A stretch of 64,000 nucleotides of DNA from Erythrobacter fulvus (GTDB lineage: Bacteria > Pseudomonadota > Alphaproteobacteria > Sphingomonadales > Sphingomonadaceae), in assembly GCF_028595285.1 (NCBI RefSeq), contig NZ_JAQQXQ010000003.1, positions 245,507 through 309,506 on the forward strand, in the 5' to 3' direction. A model generated the notes under the pieces. The model saw nothing but the letters and a program-made list of their open reading frames with translations. It did not search any database and was not told where the DNA came from. Positions 30,809 through 40,445 of the stretch are shown one piece after another (the first letter of the stretch is position 1; every line of letters begins with the position of its first letter). A program made the translations under genes and the position numbers.

Positions 30809-31138
30809 TACCTCTCCACACGAACATCGGGACGCAGGGCCACGGACCGGGATGCGTGGCTCCGGTCCATAACGGACCTGTTCCTTGCTAAGCCATTAGA
30901 TAACGCCGATTGAGAAAGGGTTACGCTCGTTCCGGCCATAAGCCGGGCAATTCGCGAGTCTTGTGCAGCGCCGGAACGTAGTGGCGACTACCGCGTTATA
31001 GGCACAGTCGATGTACTTGCACTTTAATTACTGCAAGGCCGTTCATGATGTAATTTACTTGCTACTGCCTATTTGCAGGACCGCAGCGCGCAGGGGGATC
31101 GGCGACCGCGACTTGCCTTGAGTCTTGGGGAGAGATCC
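30809..31138. other. 330-base divergent promoter region (c-di-GMP gene / pcs)
   Basis: No gene is seen. The right half is AT-rich compared with the surroundings. It contains the palindrome at 31016-31037, and the Shine-Dalgarno of pcs, GGGAGAGAT, just before 31139. An open frame from 31073 continues into pcs, but it lacks a ribosome-binding site and family similarity. Confidence 0.6.
31016..31037. promoter_or_regulatory. Palindromic operator candidate upstream of pcs
   Basis: CTTGCA and TGCAAG are perfect inverted arms around a 10-base AT-rich spacer, about 100 bases before the pcs start. TTGCA/TGCAA half-sites resemble those used by acyl-CoA-responsive regulators of the RamB/ScfR/PccR group that control propionyl-CoA genes. 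That parallel is from memory and is inference. Confidence 0.5.
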
Positions 31139-34100
31139 ATGTCCGAAGCCGGTGCACCCGTTTGCGGTGCCGATGCGCTGTTCAATCGTGTGCGCAGCCG
31201 CGCAGACTGGGAAGCGATGCGGAGCGCAGCTCTGGCTGATCCGGGCGCGTTTCATGGCGATATCGCGGCCCGCAACATGCATTGGTTCGTCGCCGATTGC
31301 GGCGCGGCCGGCGCATGGCTCGCGCGGGGCGAGGATGGGCGCTGGCACGGCTGGGATGCCGCCACGGCCGAAGCCGTCAGCCCCGATCTGCCTGAAGGCT
31401 TCACCCCCTGGCACACCGGTTTCGACGGCTCCACCCCGCCGCACTGGCGCTGGTTCGTGGGCGGGCGGACGAACACCGCCTTTTCCGAACTCGATCGTCA
31501 TGTGCTTGCAGGACACGGAGACGAAGCAGCCCTGATCTTCGAGGGTGACCGCTGGGACATGTCGGCCAACGGCGGCAAGGGTGCGCCGATCGACTGCTTC
31601 ACCGTCAGCCGCAGGAAGCTGTTGCTCGAAGTTGCCAAATGCGCGGTCGCGCTTGAGGCGCTGGGAATGAAGCCCGGCGACCGCATGGCGCTCAACATGC
31701 CGAGCATTGTGCCGCAGATCTACTGGACCGAAGCGGCCAAGCGCATGGGGGTGGTCTACACTGCTGTGTTCGGCGGTTTTTCCGACAAGACCCTGTCCGA
31801 TCGTATCGCCGATACTGCCGCGCGGGTGATCGTTACGTCCGACGGTTCCTATCGCAATGCGCAGGTTGCCGGATTCAAGAACGCCTACACTGATCCCGCG
31901 CTCGACAATTTCGTGCCGGTGACGACCGCCATGGAGATTCTTTCGGGTCTCGATCTCGAATTGCCGCAGTCCGATCACGATACCATCCTTGCCGCCGTGG
32001 GCGAGGCGTTAACGGGCGAGATTACCGTCGATCGTTCGGACGTGATGCGCGGGGTGGGGCGGGCGCTGATCCAGCTTGGGGCGGAAGGCCGGATTACCAG
32101 CGCCGATGCCGCGCGGGTGCGGATCGCCATCGCCTCCAGCCTTGTCACCCTGCCGCCGCGGGTCGAGGCTGTGATCGTGTGTCGTCACACCAACCAGCCG
32201 GATCTGATCTGGCGCGAGGAACGCGACCGCTGGAGCCACGAACTGACCGACGCGGCGCTGGTGACGGTGCTGGAAAAGGCGCGGGCTGCGGGCTTCGCGG
32301 TGCAGACAGAGGGCGATCTGCTGGCTTTGCCCGACAGCGATTTCGTGCGCGCCATATGGGCCTCGTCGAAACCGATGCCGGTCGATGCGGATTACCCGAT
32401 GTTTTTCATCTATACATCGGGTTCCACCGGCAAGCCCAAGGGCATCGTCCACAGCCACGGCTATGCCGCCGGTGTGGCCGAAACCATGGCGGTCAGCTTC
32501 GATGCGCGGCCGGGTGATGTGCTTTACGTGGTTGCCGATCCGGGCTGGATCACCGGCCAAAGCTACCTGATCTGCGCCCCGCTGATGACACGGGTGACCA
32601 GCCTCGTTTCCGAAGGCTCGCCGGTATTTCCGCACGCCGGGCGTTTCGCCTCGATGATCGAACGGCACAAGGTCGCGATCTTCAAGGCCGGGGTGACCTT
32701 CCTCAAATCGGTGATGTCCGATCCCGATAACCTCGCCGATCTTCAGCGTTACGACATGGGCTGCCTGAGGGTGGCGACCTTCTGCGCCGAACCCGTCAGC
32801 CCCAGCGTGCAGGCGTTCGGGATGGAGCACGTCTGCCCACGCTATATCAATTCCTACTGGGCGACCGAACACGGCGGGATCGCGTGGACGCATTTCTACG
32901 GTAATAACGATTTCCCGCTGCGTCCCGATGCCCATGCGTATCCGCTGCCGTGGATCGTGGGCGATGTGTGGGTCGAAGATGCCGACGCCGCAGGGACGGA
33001 TGCCCCCTTTGCCCGCGGCGAGGGGGGCGGCGTGCCGTGGCGGCGTGCCGGGATTGGCGAAAAGGGCGAAATCGTGATCGCCGCGCCTTATCCTTACCTC
33101 GCACGGACCATCTGGGGCGACATCGCGGGCTTCACGGTCGAGGACGGCCGCGTGAACCCCGAATGGCGCGGCGATGCCGCGCGGTGGGAGGATGGTTACT
33201 GGAAGCGTTGGAAAGGCGCATGGGCCTATACCCAGGGCGATTTCGCGATCCAGCACGCCGATGGTTCCTTCTCGCTCCACGGGCGTTCGGATGATGTTAT
33301 CAACGTGTCGGGCCACCGCATGGGGACCGAAGAGATCGAAGGCGCAGTGCTGCGCGACAAGGCGCTGCACCCCGACAGCCCGGTCGGCAATGTGCTGGTG
33401 GTCGGCGCACCGCACCGCGAAAAGGGGCTGACCCCGCTCGCTTTCGTCGTGCCGGTGGCAGGGCGCAAGCTGACGATCGAGGACAAGCGCCGGCTGTTCG
33501 ACCTTGTGCGCACGGAAAAGGGCGCTGTGGCAGTGCCGGCCGACTTTATCGAGGTGTCGCAATTCCCCGAAACCCGCAGCGGCAAATATATGCGCCGCAT
33601 GGTGCGCGCACTGGTGGTGGGCGAAGACGTGGGCGACGTCACCACCTTGCGCAATCCCGAAGCTCTGGACGAATTGCGCACCGTCATCGCCGACTGGCAG
33701 CGCAAACAGCGCCTGTCGGACGAGCAGGTGCTGTTTGACCGGCACCGCTATTTTCTGGTGCAGTACAATAATGTCGCACCGGGCAAGCAGGTGGCGACGG
33801 TCACCGTCACCAATCCGCCCGTCAATGCATTGAACGAACGTGCGATCGACGAGCTGGTGCTGGTCACCGATTACCTCGCGCGCGACGAGAATGTGGTGGC
33901 GGTGGTGTTTACCGGGCAGGGCACCAGCTCCTTCGTCGCCGGGGCGGACATCCGCCAGATGCTGGAGGAAATCCACTCGGTCGAAGAGGCGATGGTGCTG
34001 CCCAACAACGCGCATCTCGCCTTCCGCACGATCGAGCGCATGGGCAAGCCTTGCGTCGCGGCGGTGCAGGGTGTGGCGCTGGGCGGGGGCATGGAATTCG

Positions 34101-36634
34101 CGCTTGCCTGCCATTATCGCGTGGCGGAACCGGTGGCGCGTTTCGGCCAGCCCGAAATCCGCCTGCGCCTGTTGCCGGGTTATGGCGGCACGCAGCGCCT
34201 GCCGCGCCTGCTGCTTGACCGGCGCGGCGAGGAAGGCCTGCGCGATGCGATGGATCTGATCCTTGGCGGGCGCAGCATCGATGCCGACAAGGCCGGGGAA
34301 ATCGGCGTGGTCGATGAACTGGTGAGCGGCGCGCATGATGCGCTGTCGCAAGCCCACGCGGCGGTGCGCGATTATGTGCGATATGGTGAGGATTCCGCGC
34401 TGGGCCGCGCTTTTGCCGATCGGCAGGCGGCAGCCACCCGTTGGGAGAATGCAGCGGACGTCTCGCTCGACCGGGTGATGGAGGACGATTTCCTCCAGCG
34501 CATTCTGCGACAACTTGACTGGGCCGGACGCGGACAAGCCGGTGCTCGCGCGCTGGAAGCGGTGCGCACGGGGCTCGAACAGGGCATTACCGCAGGCCTC
34601 GCGCGCGAGGCGCGGCTGTTCGCCGAAGCCATCGTTGATCCGGAAGGCGGGAAAACCGGCATCCGGCAGTTCATCGACAAGGTCGCTCCCCCGCTGCCCG
34701 TCCGGCGCGACGGCGTGTGGATCGACGCGGAACACGAAATGCGTGCGCAGGCCTTGGAGGCGGCTGGCGATCTGCTGCCGATGGGCGCGCCCTTCTATCC
34801 CGGCGTCACCCCGATCCCGCCCTATCAGTATGCCTTCGGCATCGCCCGCGATCCCGATACCGGCCAGCCCCGCTTCGGCCCGCCCGCGAGCCATGAGAAG
34901 GAGCTGATTGTCAAAGTGCCCGAGCCCGCGCCCAACGAGGCGCTGCTCTACATGCTGACCAGCGAGGTCAACTTTAACGACATCTGGGCGCTGACCGGTA
35001 TTCCGGTTTCGCCCTTCGATGCGCATGAGGAAGACGTGCAGATCACCGGATCGGGCGGGATCGCGCTGGTCGCGGCGCTTGGGTCAGAGACGCGGGCGCA
35101 AGGGCGCATCAAGGTCGGCGATCTGGTGACGGTCTATTCGGGCACCAATGATCTGCTCAGCCCGCAGGTCGGCAATGATCCGATGTATGCCGATTTCAGC
35201 ATTCAGGGCTACGAGACCGAGACCGGCAGCCACGCGCAGTTCCTGACGGTGCAGGCGCCGCAGATGCACAAGGTGCCGCCCGATCTGACGCTGGAACAGG
35301 CGGGGAGTTACGTGCTCAACCTCGGCACGATTGCGCGATGTCTGTTCACGACCTTGCAGATCGCGCCGGGGCGGACCCTGTTCGTCGAAGGCGCGGCGAC
35401 GGGGACGGGGCTGGACGCGCTGCGAAGCTCGGTGCGCACCGGCTTGCAGGTGACAGGGCTTGTCTCGTCGCAGGAACGTGCGGCCTTCATCACCAGGGTG
35501 CAGGGCGCGGTCGGCGCGATCAACCGCAAGGATGCGCGCTTCGCGGACCTCTACACCGTGGTGCCGGAGGACAAGGCTGCGGCCCAGAAGTGGGAAGCCG
35601 CAGGCGCGCCGCTGATTGATGAATACAAGGCGCTGAACGGCGGCAAGCTCGCCGATTACGTGGTGAGCCATGCGGGCGAGACCGCCTTCCCGCGCTCGTT
35701 CCAGCTTCTGGCGGAAGGCGGCACGCTGGCCTTCTACGGCGCATCATCGGGTTACCATTTCAGCTTCATGGGTAAGCCCGGAACGGCATCGCCCGAGGAA
35801 ATGCTCCGCCGCGCGGCCCTTCGCGGGGGCGAGGCGGTGCTGATCTTCTACGGCCCCGGATCGTCGGAACTGCTCGACGAGACCGGCCTTGAAATGATCG
35901 AAGCCGCGCGCCGCTTCAACGCCCGCTCGGTCATCGCCACCACCACCGACGGGCAGCGCGAATTCCTGCAATCGCTGGGGTTGGAGGACGCGATCGAGGG
36001 GATTGTCAGCCTCGAAGCCATCCGCCGCCGCGAAGGGGCGAATTTCCACTGGCCCGACACCATGCCGCGCCTGCCCGATGCCAAGGCCGATATCGAGGTC
36101 TTCAAGGCGGCGGTGCGCGACTATCAGGACCGGGTGATGAAGCCCTTTGGCTCGGCGGTGGGCAAGATCCTGCGCTCGCCCGACAATCCGCGCGGCAGCC
36201 CCGATCTGGTGTTCGAGCGCGCCGGGCAGGACACGCTTGGCATCTCGACCTCGCTGGTGAAGCCTTTCACCGGGCGGGTGATCTTTGCCGAGGACTTGGC
36301 CGGCTGCCGTTTCACCTTCTACGCGCCGCAGGTCTGGACCCGCCAGCGGCGCATTTACATGCCGACCGCCAACATCTTCGGCACGCACCTGTGCAACGCC
36401 TTCGAGGTCGCGCGGATGAACGACATGATCGCGGCAGGGCTGCTGGAAGTGACCGAGCCCAAAGTGGTGCCGTGGGACGGCCTGCCCGAAGCGCACCAGG
36501 CGATGTGGGAGAACCGGCACACCGGATCGACCTATGTCGTCAACCACGCGCTGCCGGAACTGGGCCTGCGTAGCCGCGACGCTTTGCTTGAGGCGTGGGC
36601 CGCATCTTTGGGCGGCGGGGAACCGGAAGGCTGA
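31139..36634 (+). CDS. pcs: Propionyl-CoA synthase (3HP-CoA synthetase/dehydratase/acrylyl-CoA reductase fusion)
   Basis: This 1,831-residue trifunctional enzyme converts 3-hydroxypropionate to propionyl-CoA with ATP, CoA and NADPH. Three parts are visible. An acyl-CoA synthetase (about 80-870) has the P-loop YTSGSTGKPKG near 425-435, YWATEHGG and the catalytic lysine in SGKYMRRM (about 816). A crotonase-type dehydratase (about 885-1150) has GADIRQM near 935, GGGMEFALA near 985 and GQPEIRLRLLPGYGG near 1005. A medium-chain reductase (about 1230-1831) has SEVNFNDIWALTG near 1270 and VEGAATGTG near 1415. Start chosen at the ATG after GGGAGAGAT. Length and order match the Chloroflexus and Erythrobacter enzymes. 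Confidence 0.95.
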   Translation: MSEAGAPVCGADALFNRVRSRADWEAMRSAALADPGAFHGDIAARNMHWFVADCGAAGAWLARGEDGRWHGWDAATAEAVSPDLPEGFTPWHTGFDGSTPPHWRWFVGGRTNTAFSELDRHVLAGHGDEAALIFEGDRWDMSANGGKGAPIDCFTVSRRKLLLEVAKCAVALEALGMKPGDRMALNMPSIVPQIYWTEAAKRMGVVYTAVFGGFSDKTLSDRIADTAARVIVTSDGSYRNAQVAGFKNAYTDPALDNFVPVTTAMEILSGLDLELPQSDHDTILAAVGEALTGEITVDRSDVMRGVGRALIQLGAEGRITSADAARVRIAIASSLVTLPPRVEAVIVCRHTNQPDLIWREERDRWSHELTDAALVTVLEKARAAGFAVQTEGDLLALPDSDFVRAIWASSKPMPVDADYPMFFIYTSGSTGKPKGIVHSHGYAAGVAETMAVSFDARPGDVLYVVADPGWITGQSYLICAPLMTRVTSLVSEGSPVFPHAGRFASMIERHKVAIFKAGVTFLKSVMSDPDNLADLQRYDMGCLRVATFCAEPVSPSVQAFGMEHVCPRYINSYWATEHGGIAWTHFYGNNDFPLRPDAHAYPLPWIVGDVWVEDADAAGTDAPFARGEGGGVPWRRAGIGEKGEIVIAAPYPYLARTIWGDIAGFTVEDGRVNPEWRGDAARWEDGYWKRWKGAWAYTQGDFAIQHADGSFSLHGRSDDVINVSGHRMGTEEIEGAVLRDKALHPDSPVGNVLVVGAPHREKGLTPLAFVVPVAGRKLTIEDKRRLFDLVRTEKGAVAVPADFIEVSQFPETRSGKYMRRMVRALVVGEDVGDVTTLRNPEALDELRTVIADWQRKQRLSDEQVLFDRHRYFLVQYNNVAPGKQVATVTVTNPPVNALNERAIDELVLVTDYLARDENVVAVVFTGQGTSSFVAGADIRQMLEEIHSVEEAMVLPNNAHLAFRTIERMGKPCVAAVQGVALGGGMEFALACHYRVAEPVARFGQPEIRLRLLPGYGGTQRLPRLLLDRRGEEGLRDAMDLILGGRSIDADKAGEIGVVDELVSGAHDALSQAHAAVRDYVRYGEDSALGRAFADRQAAATRWENAADVSLDRVMEDDFLQRILRQLDWAGRGQAGARALEAVRTGLEQGITAGLAREARLFAEAIVDPEGGKTGIRQFIDKVAPPLPVRRDGVWIDAEHEMRAQALEAAGDLLPMGAPFYPGVTPIPPYQYAFGIARDPDTGQPRFGPPASHEKELIVKVPEPAPNEALLYMLTSEVNFNDIWALTGIPVSPFDAHEEDVQITGSGGIALVAALGSETRAQGRIKVGDLVTVYSGTNDLLSPQVGNDPMYADFSIQGYETETGSHAQFLTVQAPQMHKVPPDLTLEQAGSYVLNLGTIARCLFTTLQIAPGRTLFVEGAATGTGLDALRSSVRTGLQVTGLVSSQERAAFITRVQGAVGAINRKDARFADLYTVVPEDKAAAQKWEAAGAPLIDEYKALNGGKLADYVVSHAGETAFPRSFQLLAEGGTLAFYGASSGYHFSFMGKPGTASPEEMLRRAALRGGEAVLIFYGPGSSELLDETGLEMIEAARRFNARSVIATTTDGQREFLQSLGLEDAIEGIVSLEAIRRREGANFHWPDTMPRLPDAKADIEVFKAAVRDYQDRVMKPFGSAVGKILRSPDNPRGSPDLVFERAGQDTLGISTSLVKPFTGRVIFAEDLAGCRFTFYAPQVWTRQRRIYMPTANIFGTHLCNAFEVARMNDMIAAGLLEVTEPKVVPWDGLPEAHQAMWENRHTGSTYVVNHALPELGLRSRDALLEAWAASLGGGEPEG

Positions 36635-36679
36635 TCTGTGCGTTGCGATTTTTGAAACGTTCTTAGCTCTCCTCCCCAG

Positions 36680-36693
36680 AGTTTGAACAAACT
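36680..36693. promoter_or_regulatory. Inverted repeat in the pcs-mcr gap
   Basis: AGTTTG-AA-CAAACT is a perfect 14-base palindrome 47 bases before the mcr start, in a 105-base gap. It could be an operator for a second promoter or an mRNA feature between the two genes. Confidence 0.4.
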
Positions 36694-36739
36694 GAAAAGC
36701 GAAGCGTGACTTCGTGGCAATTTCTGTGAGGAGAGACCT

Positions 36740-39700
36740 ATGGCCAAATCGAAAGCTGTTGCTGCCGTCCCTGCCTTGCAGGGCGAGGTTTCAGGCCGTC
36801 TGGCTGGCAAGATCGCGGTCATCACCGGCGCGGCGGGCAATCTGGGCGGGCATATCACTGCGCATTATCTTGCAGAGGGTGCAACGGTGGTGATGACGGG
36901 CCGCACGCCCGAACGCACCGAGGCTGCGGCGCAGGCGATGTTGAAGGCCACCGGGGCCGATCCCGCACGGCTGGCCACTGTGGCGCTCGACGGCGGGGAC
37001 ATCGCCTCGGTCCGTGCGGCTATCGACGAGGTGGTAAAGAAGTTCGGGCGGATCGACATCCTCGTGAACAATGCCGGCAGCGCCGGGCCCAAGCAGCCGA
37101 TCGAGAACCTGCCGCTATCGCAGGAAGAACTCGCGGCGCTGCAAAAGCAGGGAAGCACCGACGGGGAAACCGTGGGCGACGCGCTCCGCAATATCTTCGG
37201 CGTCGCATGGAACGTCGCGCGCACAGCGGCGCCGCACATCCCCGAAGGCGGTTCGATCATCAACGTATCGACCATTTTCAGCCGCACGCCTTATTATGCG
37301 CGCGCCGCCTATGTCGTGCCCAAGGCGGCGATGAATGCGTGGAGCCGCGAATTGTCGCTGGAGCTCGGGCCGAAGGGCATTCGCGTCAATCTCGTCTATC
37401 CCGGCCCGATCGAGAGCGAGCGCATCCGCAGCGTCTTCGCCGCGATGGACAAGGCGCGCGGGGACGAGGCTGGAACAACCGCCAACCAGTTCTTCGACAT
37501 GATGAGCCTCGAACGCGCGACCGGCGGGAACGAGAAGGCCAAGACCTTCCCCACGCCCACCGACATCGCCACCACCTGCGTGTTCCTCGGCTCGGACGAG
37601 AGCGCGGCCTATAACGGGCACGATTTCGAGGTCACCCACGGGATGACCGTGCGCAAGGAAGAGCGTTCGACCTACCTGGCGCGGCCGACGATGCGTTCGA
37701 TGGACGGAACGGGCCTCGCTGTGCTGATCGCCGCGGGGGATGATTGGGAGGAAGCGCTGGAAATCGCGCAGGTGCAGCTCGCCTGCGGTGCCGCGGTCGT
37801 GCTCGGCCTGCCGCGCGCCGCCGACGTTGCGATCGCCGAAAAGCGCTGCAAGGCCATGGGGCTGACCGAAGGGCTAAGCATTATCCGCTTCAGCCGCAAG
37901 GACCCGGCGGCGATGGAGGCCGCGTTGGAGGACTACACCGCCAAAGGCACGCCGATCAGCGGGGCCTTGTTCCTTCCCGCTCTGGGTGCGGGCGAACTTG
38001 CAGGCGCGATTACCGCAGCCGATGACAGCGTCGTCGAGGCGCTGATGGACGCCGAACTTGCTGGTAATATGGCGCTGGCGCGCACGATGAGCCGTTACTG
38101 GAAGCGCCACGACAACCTGCTCCAGCCGCCGCGTTTCGTGTTCGTCAGCCATGCCAGCGACGGGAAGGGCGACATCTACGGCCACATCCTGCGCGCCGCG
38201 ACCGAGCAGCTGATCCGCATCTGGCGCGACGAGAGCGAGATCGACACCGCCCACGGCCGCCGCCGTCAGGCCGAGTGGGGCAACCAGATCGTGCGCTTCA
38301 CCAATACGGAAGGCGAGAACATCCGCTTCACCGCAGGCCATGCTGCGCGCATCCTGCTGAAGGAAAGCAAACTGGGCGAGATCACGCTCTACGTCCCCGC
38401 CAATATCGGTGAGGCGACGGGGGCGCGCAAGGCGATGCCGGGGTTCAGCGAGAACATCACCGGGCTGCATCTGGGCAAGGTTGCGCTGATCACCGGCGGT
38501 TCGGCGGGGATTGGTGGGCAGGTCGCGCGCCTGCTGGCGCTTGCTGGCGGCAAGGTGATGATGGTCGCCCGGCGCGAAAGCGAGCTGGCGGTGGCCCGTG
38601 CGCGGATCGTCTCCGAGCTGGAGGATATCGGTTTTGCGGGTGTGGAACGGCGGGTGCAGACCCTCGCCAATGTCGATGTCAGCAACTTCGAATCCCTCAA
38701 GGGCGCGGTCGATGCGACGCTGAAAGCCTTTGGGCGGATCGACTACCTCATCAACAACGCCGGGGTGGCGGGCGCGGAGGACATGGTGGTCGACATGGGG
38801 GTCGACGCCTGGAACTACACGCTCGATGCTAACCTCGTGTCGAACTATTTCCTGATGCACCATGTCGCGCCGCTGATGAAGGCGCAAGGATCGGGCTATA
38901 TCCTCAACGTCTCGTCCTATTTCGGCGGGGAGAAGTATCTCGCGGTCGCCTATCCCAACCGCGCCGATTACGCCGTGTCCAAGGCCGGGCAGCGCGCGAT
39001 GGTCGAGAGCATGGCGCGCTATCTGGGGCCCGAGGTGCAGTTCAACGCGATCGCGCCTGGCCCGGTCGATGGTGATCGTCTCTCAGGCACCGGCGGCAAG
39101 CCCGGCCTGTTCGAGCGGCGCGGCAAGCTGATCCTTGAAAACAAGCGATTGAACGCCGTCCACGCCGCCGCGATCAAGGCGATCCGGCGCGGGGTGCGGG
39201 TTGAGGCGGTGCTGGCGCGTCTGGCACGCAACGACACCGTCAAGATGAGCCACGACACCAACAACCCGCGCGAGCTGCGCGATCTGGCGCTGGCCTGCGC
39301 GCGCGAGGGCGACGGCACCTGCACTTGGGACCAATATCTCCTGACCCCGCCAATCGCCGCCGCGCTGGTTTCGCGCCTGCGGCAGGCGGGCCTATTCCTC
39401 GACGCGCCCGAATGGTCCGACCGTCCTGCGTCCGAAGATGGCGACTGGCTGCTGCGCGTCCCGCCCGAGGATGCGCCGTTCCTCCCTGCCGACAAGATCG
39501 CGGTCGAGGCCAAGAAGGTCGGTTCGGGTGTGCTGTCGAAGCTCTATCTCGGTAAGATGCCGACCGAACATGACGTGGCGCAGGCGACGGTGTTCTTCCT
39601 CGCCGACCGTGCGGTGTCGGGCGAGACCTTCATGCCTTCGGGTGGGCTTTCCGTGGAACGCTCCACCACCGAGCGCGAGCTGTTCGGCAGCCCCAAGCAG

Positions 39701-40432
39701 GAACGGCTCGACCAGATGCGGGGCAAGACGGTGTGGATCATCGGCGAACATCTCGCCGATTATCTCGCCGAAACCGCACGCGCCTTTATCGAGGATTGCC
39801 ATGCGGCCAACGTGGTCGTCATCACCCGCTCTGCCGAAGCTTTCGCGGCGATCAGGGCGCAGCTTGACGAGGATGTGGCGCAGTCCCTCACCTCGCTGGT
39901 GGTCTGCACCGACATCGAGGCCGCGATGGATGATGCCCTGTCACAATGGGGCAAGCCGACGACGATCCTTTCAACGCCGATGGCCGCGTTGCCGGGCAAG
40001 TTGTTCGCCACCGACGATCCGCTTACCCCCGACGAGTTCCGCGCGGTGGTGGCCGACAACCTTACCCACCACTTCCGCGTCTCCCGGCGCGCGTCGCTCT
40101 ATGACGATTGCCAGCTGGTGCTGACCAGCCCCGATGTGCCGATGGGCGATCGCAGTCCGGCCTTCGCGCTGGCGAACTTCATCAAGACGACGCTCCACGC
40201 TTTCACTGCCACGCTGGCGGTGGAGAACGAGCGGCTGGTGCATGATGTGCCGGTGAACCAGATCAACCTGACCCGGCGGGTCCAGTCGGAGGAACCGCGC
40301 GATCTCGACGAGCATCTGGAAGAGGTGCGCCGTTTTGCCCGCGCTGTGCTGCTGGTGGGCGCGCCGCTGCCCGATGCCGAGGATTCGCGTTACCGTGCGC
40401 GGATCTATCGCGGCATGTCGATGACGGTGTGA
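36740..40432 (+). CDS. mcr: Bifunctional malonyl-CoA reductase
   Basis: This 1,230-residue enzyme reduces malonyl-CoA to malonate semialdehyde and then to 3-hydroxypropionate, using two NADPH. It is a tandem of two SDR modules. In the N-half, VITGAAGNLGG (28-38) has catalytic Tyr191 and Lys195 (YVVPK). In the C-half, LITGGSAGIGG starts near 582 with Tyr744 and Lys748 (YAVSK). In Chloroflexus the C-half does the CoA-thioester reduction and the N-half the alcohol step; length and layout match. The ATG follows GAGGAGAG. It lies between pcs and accA on one strand. Confidence 0.95.
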   Translation: MAKSKAVAAVPALQGEVSGRLAGKIAVITGAAGNLGGHITAHYLAEGATVVMTGRTPERTEAAAQAMLKATGADPARLATVALDGGDIASVRAAIDEVVKKFGRIDILVNNAGSAGPKQPIENLPLSQEELAALQKQGSTDGETVGDALRNIFGVAWNVARTAAPHIPEGGSIINVSTIFSRTPYYARAAYVVPKAAMNAWSRELSLELGPKGIRVNLVYPGPIESERIRSVFAAMDKARGDEAGTTANQFFDMMSLERATGGNEKAKTFPTPTDIATTCVFLGSDESAAYNGHDFEVTHGMTVRKEERSTYLARPTMRSMDGTGLAVLIAAGDDWEEALEIAQVQLACGAAVVLGLPRAADVAIAEKRCKAMGLTEGLSIIRFSRKDPAAMEAALEDYTAKGTPISGALFLPALGAGELAGAITAADDSVVEALMDAELAGNMALARTMSRYWKRHDNLLQPPRFVFVSHASDGKGDIYGHILRAATEQLIRIWRDESEIDTAHGRRRQAEWGNQIVRFTNTEGENIRFTAGHAARILLKESKLGEITLYVPANIGEATGARKAMPGFSENITGLHLGKVALITGGSAGIGGQVARLLALAGGKVMMVARRESELAVARARIVSELEDIGFAGVERRVQTLANVDVSNFESLKGAVDATLKAFGRIDYLINNAGVAGAEDMVVDMGVDAWNYTLDANLVSNYFLMHHVAPLMKAQGSGYILNVSSYFGGEKYLAVAYPNRADYAVSKAGQRAMVESMARYLGPEVQFNAIAPGPVDGDRLSGTGGKPGLFERRGKLILENKRLNAVHAAAIKAIRRGVRVEAVLARLARNDTVKMSHDTNNPRELRDLALACAREGDGTCTWDQYLLTPPIAAALVSRLRQAGLFLDAPEWSDRPASEDGDWLLRVPPEDAPFLPADKIAVEAKKVGSGVLSKLYLGKMPTEHDVAQATVFFLADRAVSGETFMPSGGLSVERSTTERELFGSPKQERLDQMRGKTVWIIGEHLADYLAETARAFIEDCHAANVVVITRSAEAFAAIRAQLDEDVAQSLTSLVVCTDIEAAMDDALSQWGKPTTILSTPMAALPGKLFATDDPLTPDEFRAVVADNLTHHFRVSRRASLYDDCQLVLTSPDVPMGDRSPAFALANFIKTTLHAFTATLAVENERLVHDVPVNQINLTRRVQSEEPRDLDEHLEEVRRFARAVLLVGAPLPDAEDSRYRARIYRGMSMTV

Positions 40433-40445
40433 TACAAGCACCGGC

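Noticed and set aside
32009..35026. Open frame of 1,005 codons on the minus strand across pcs
   Set aside because: It lies fully opposite a well-supported enzyme gene, has no family motifs, and its Arg/His/Gly-rich composition is what the complement of GC-rich coding DNA gives.
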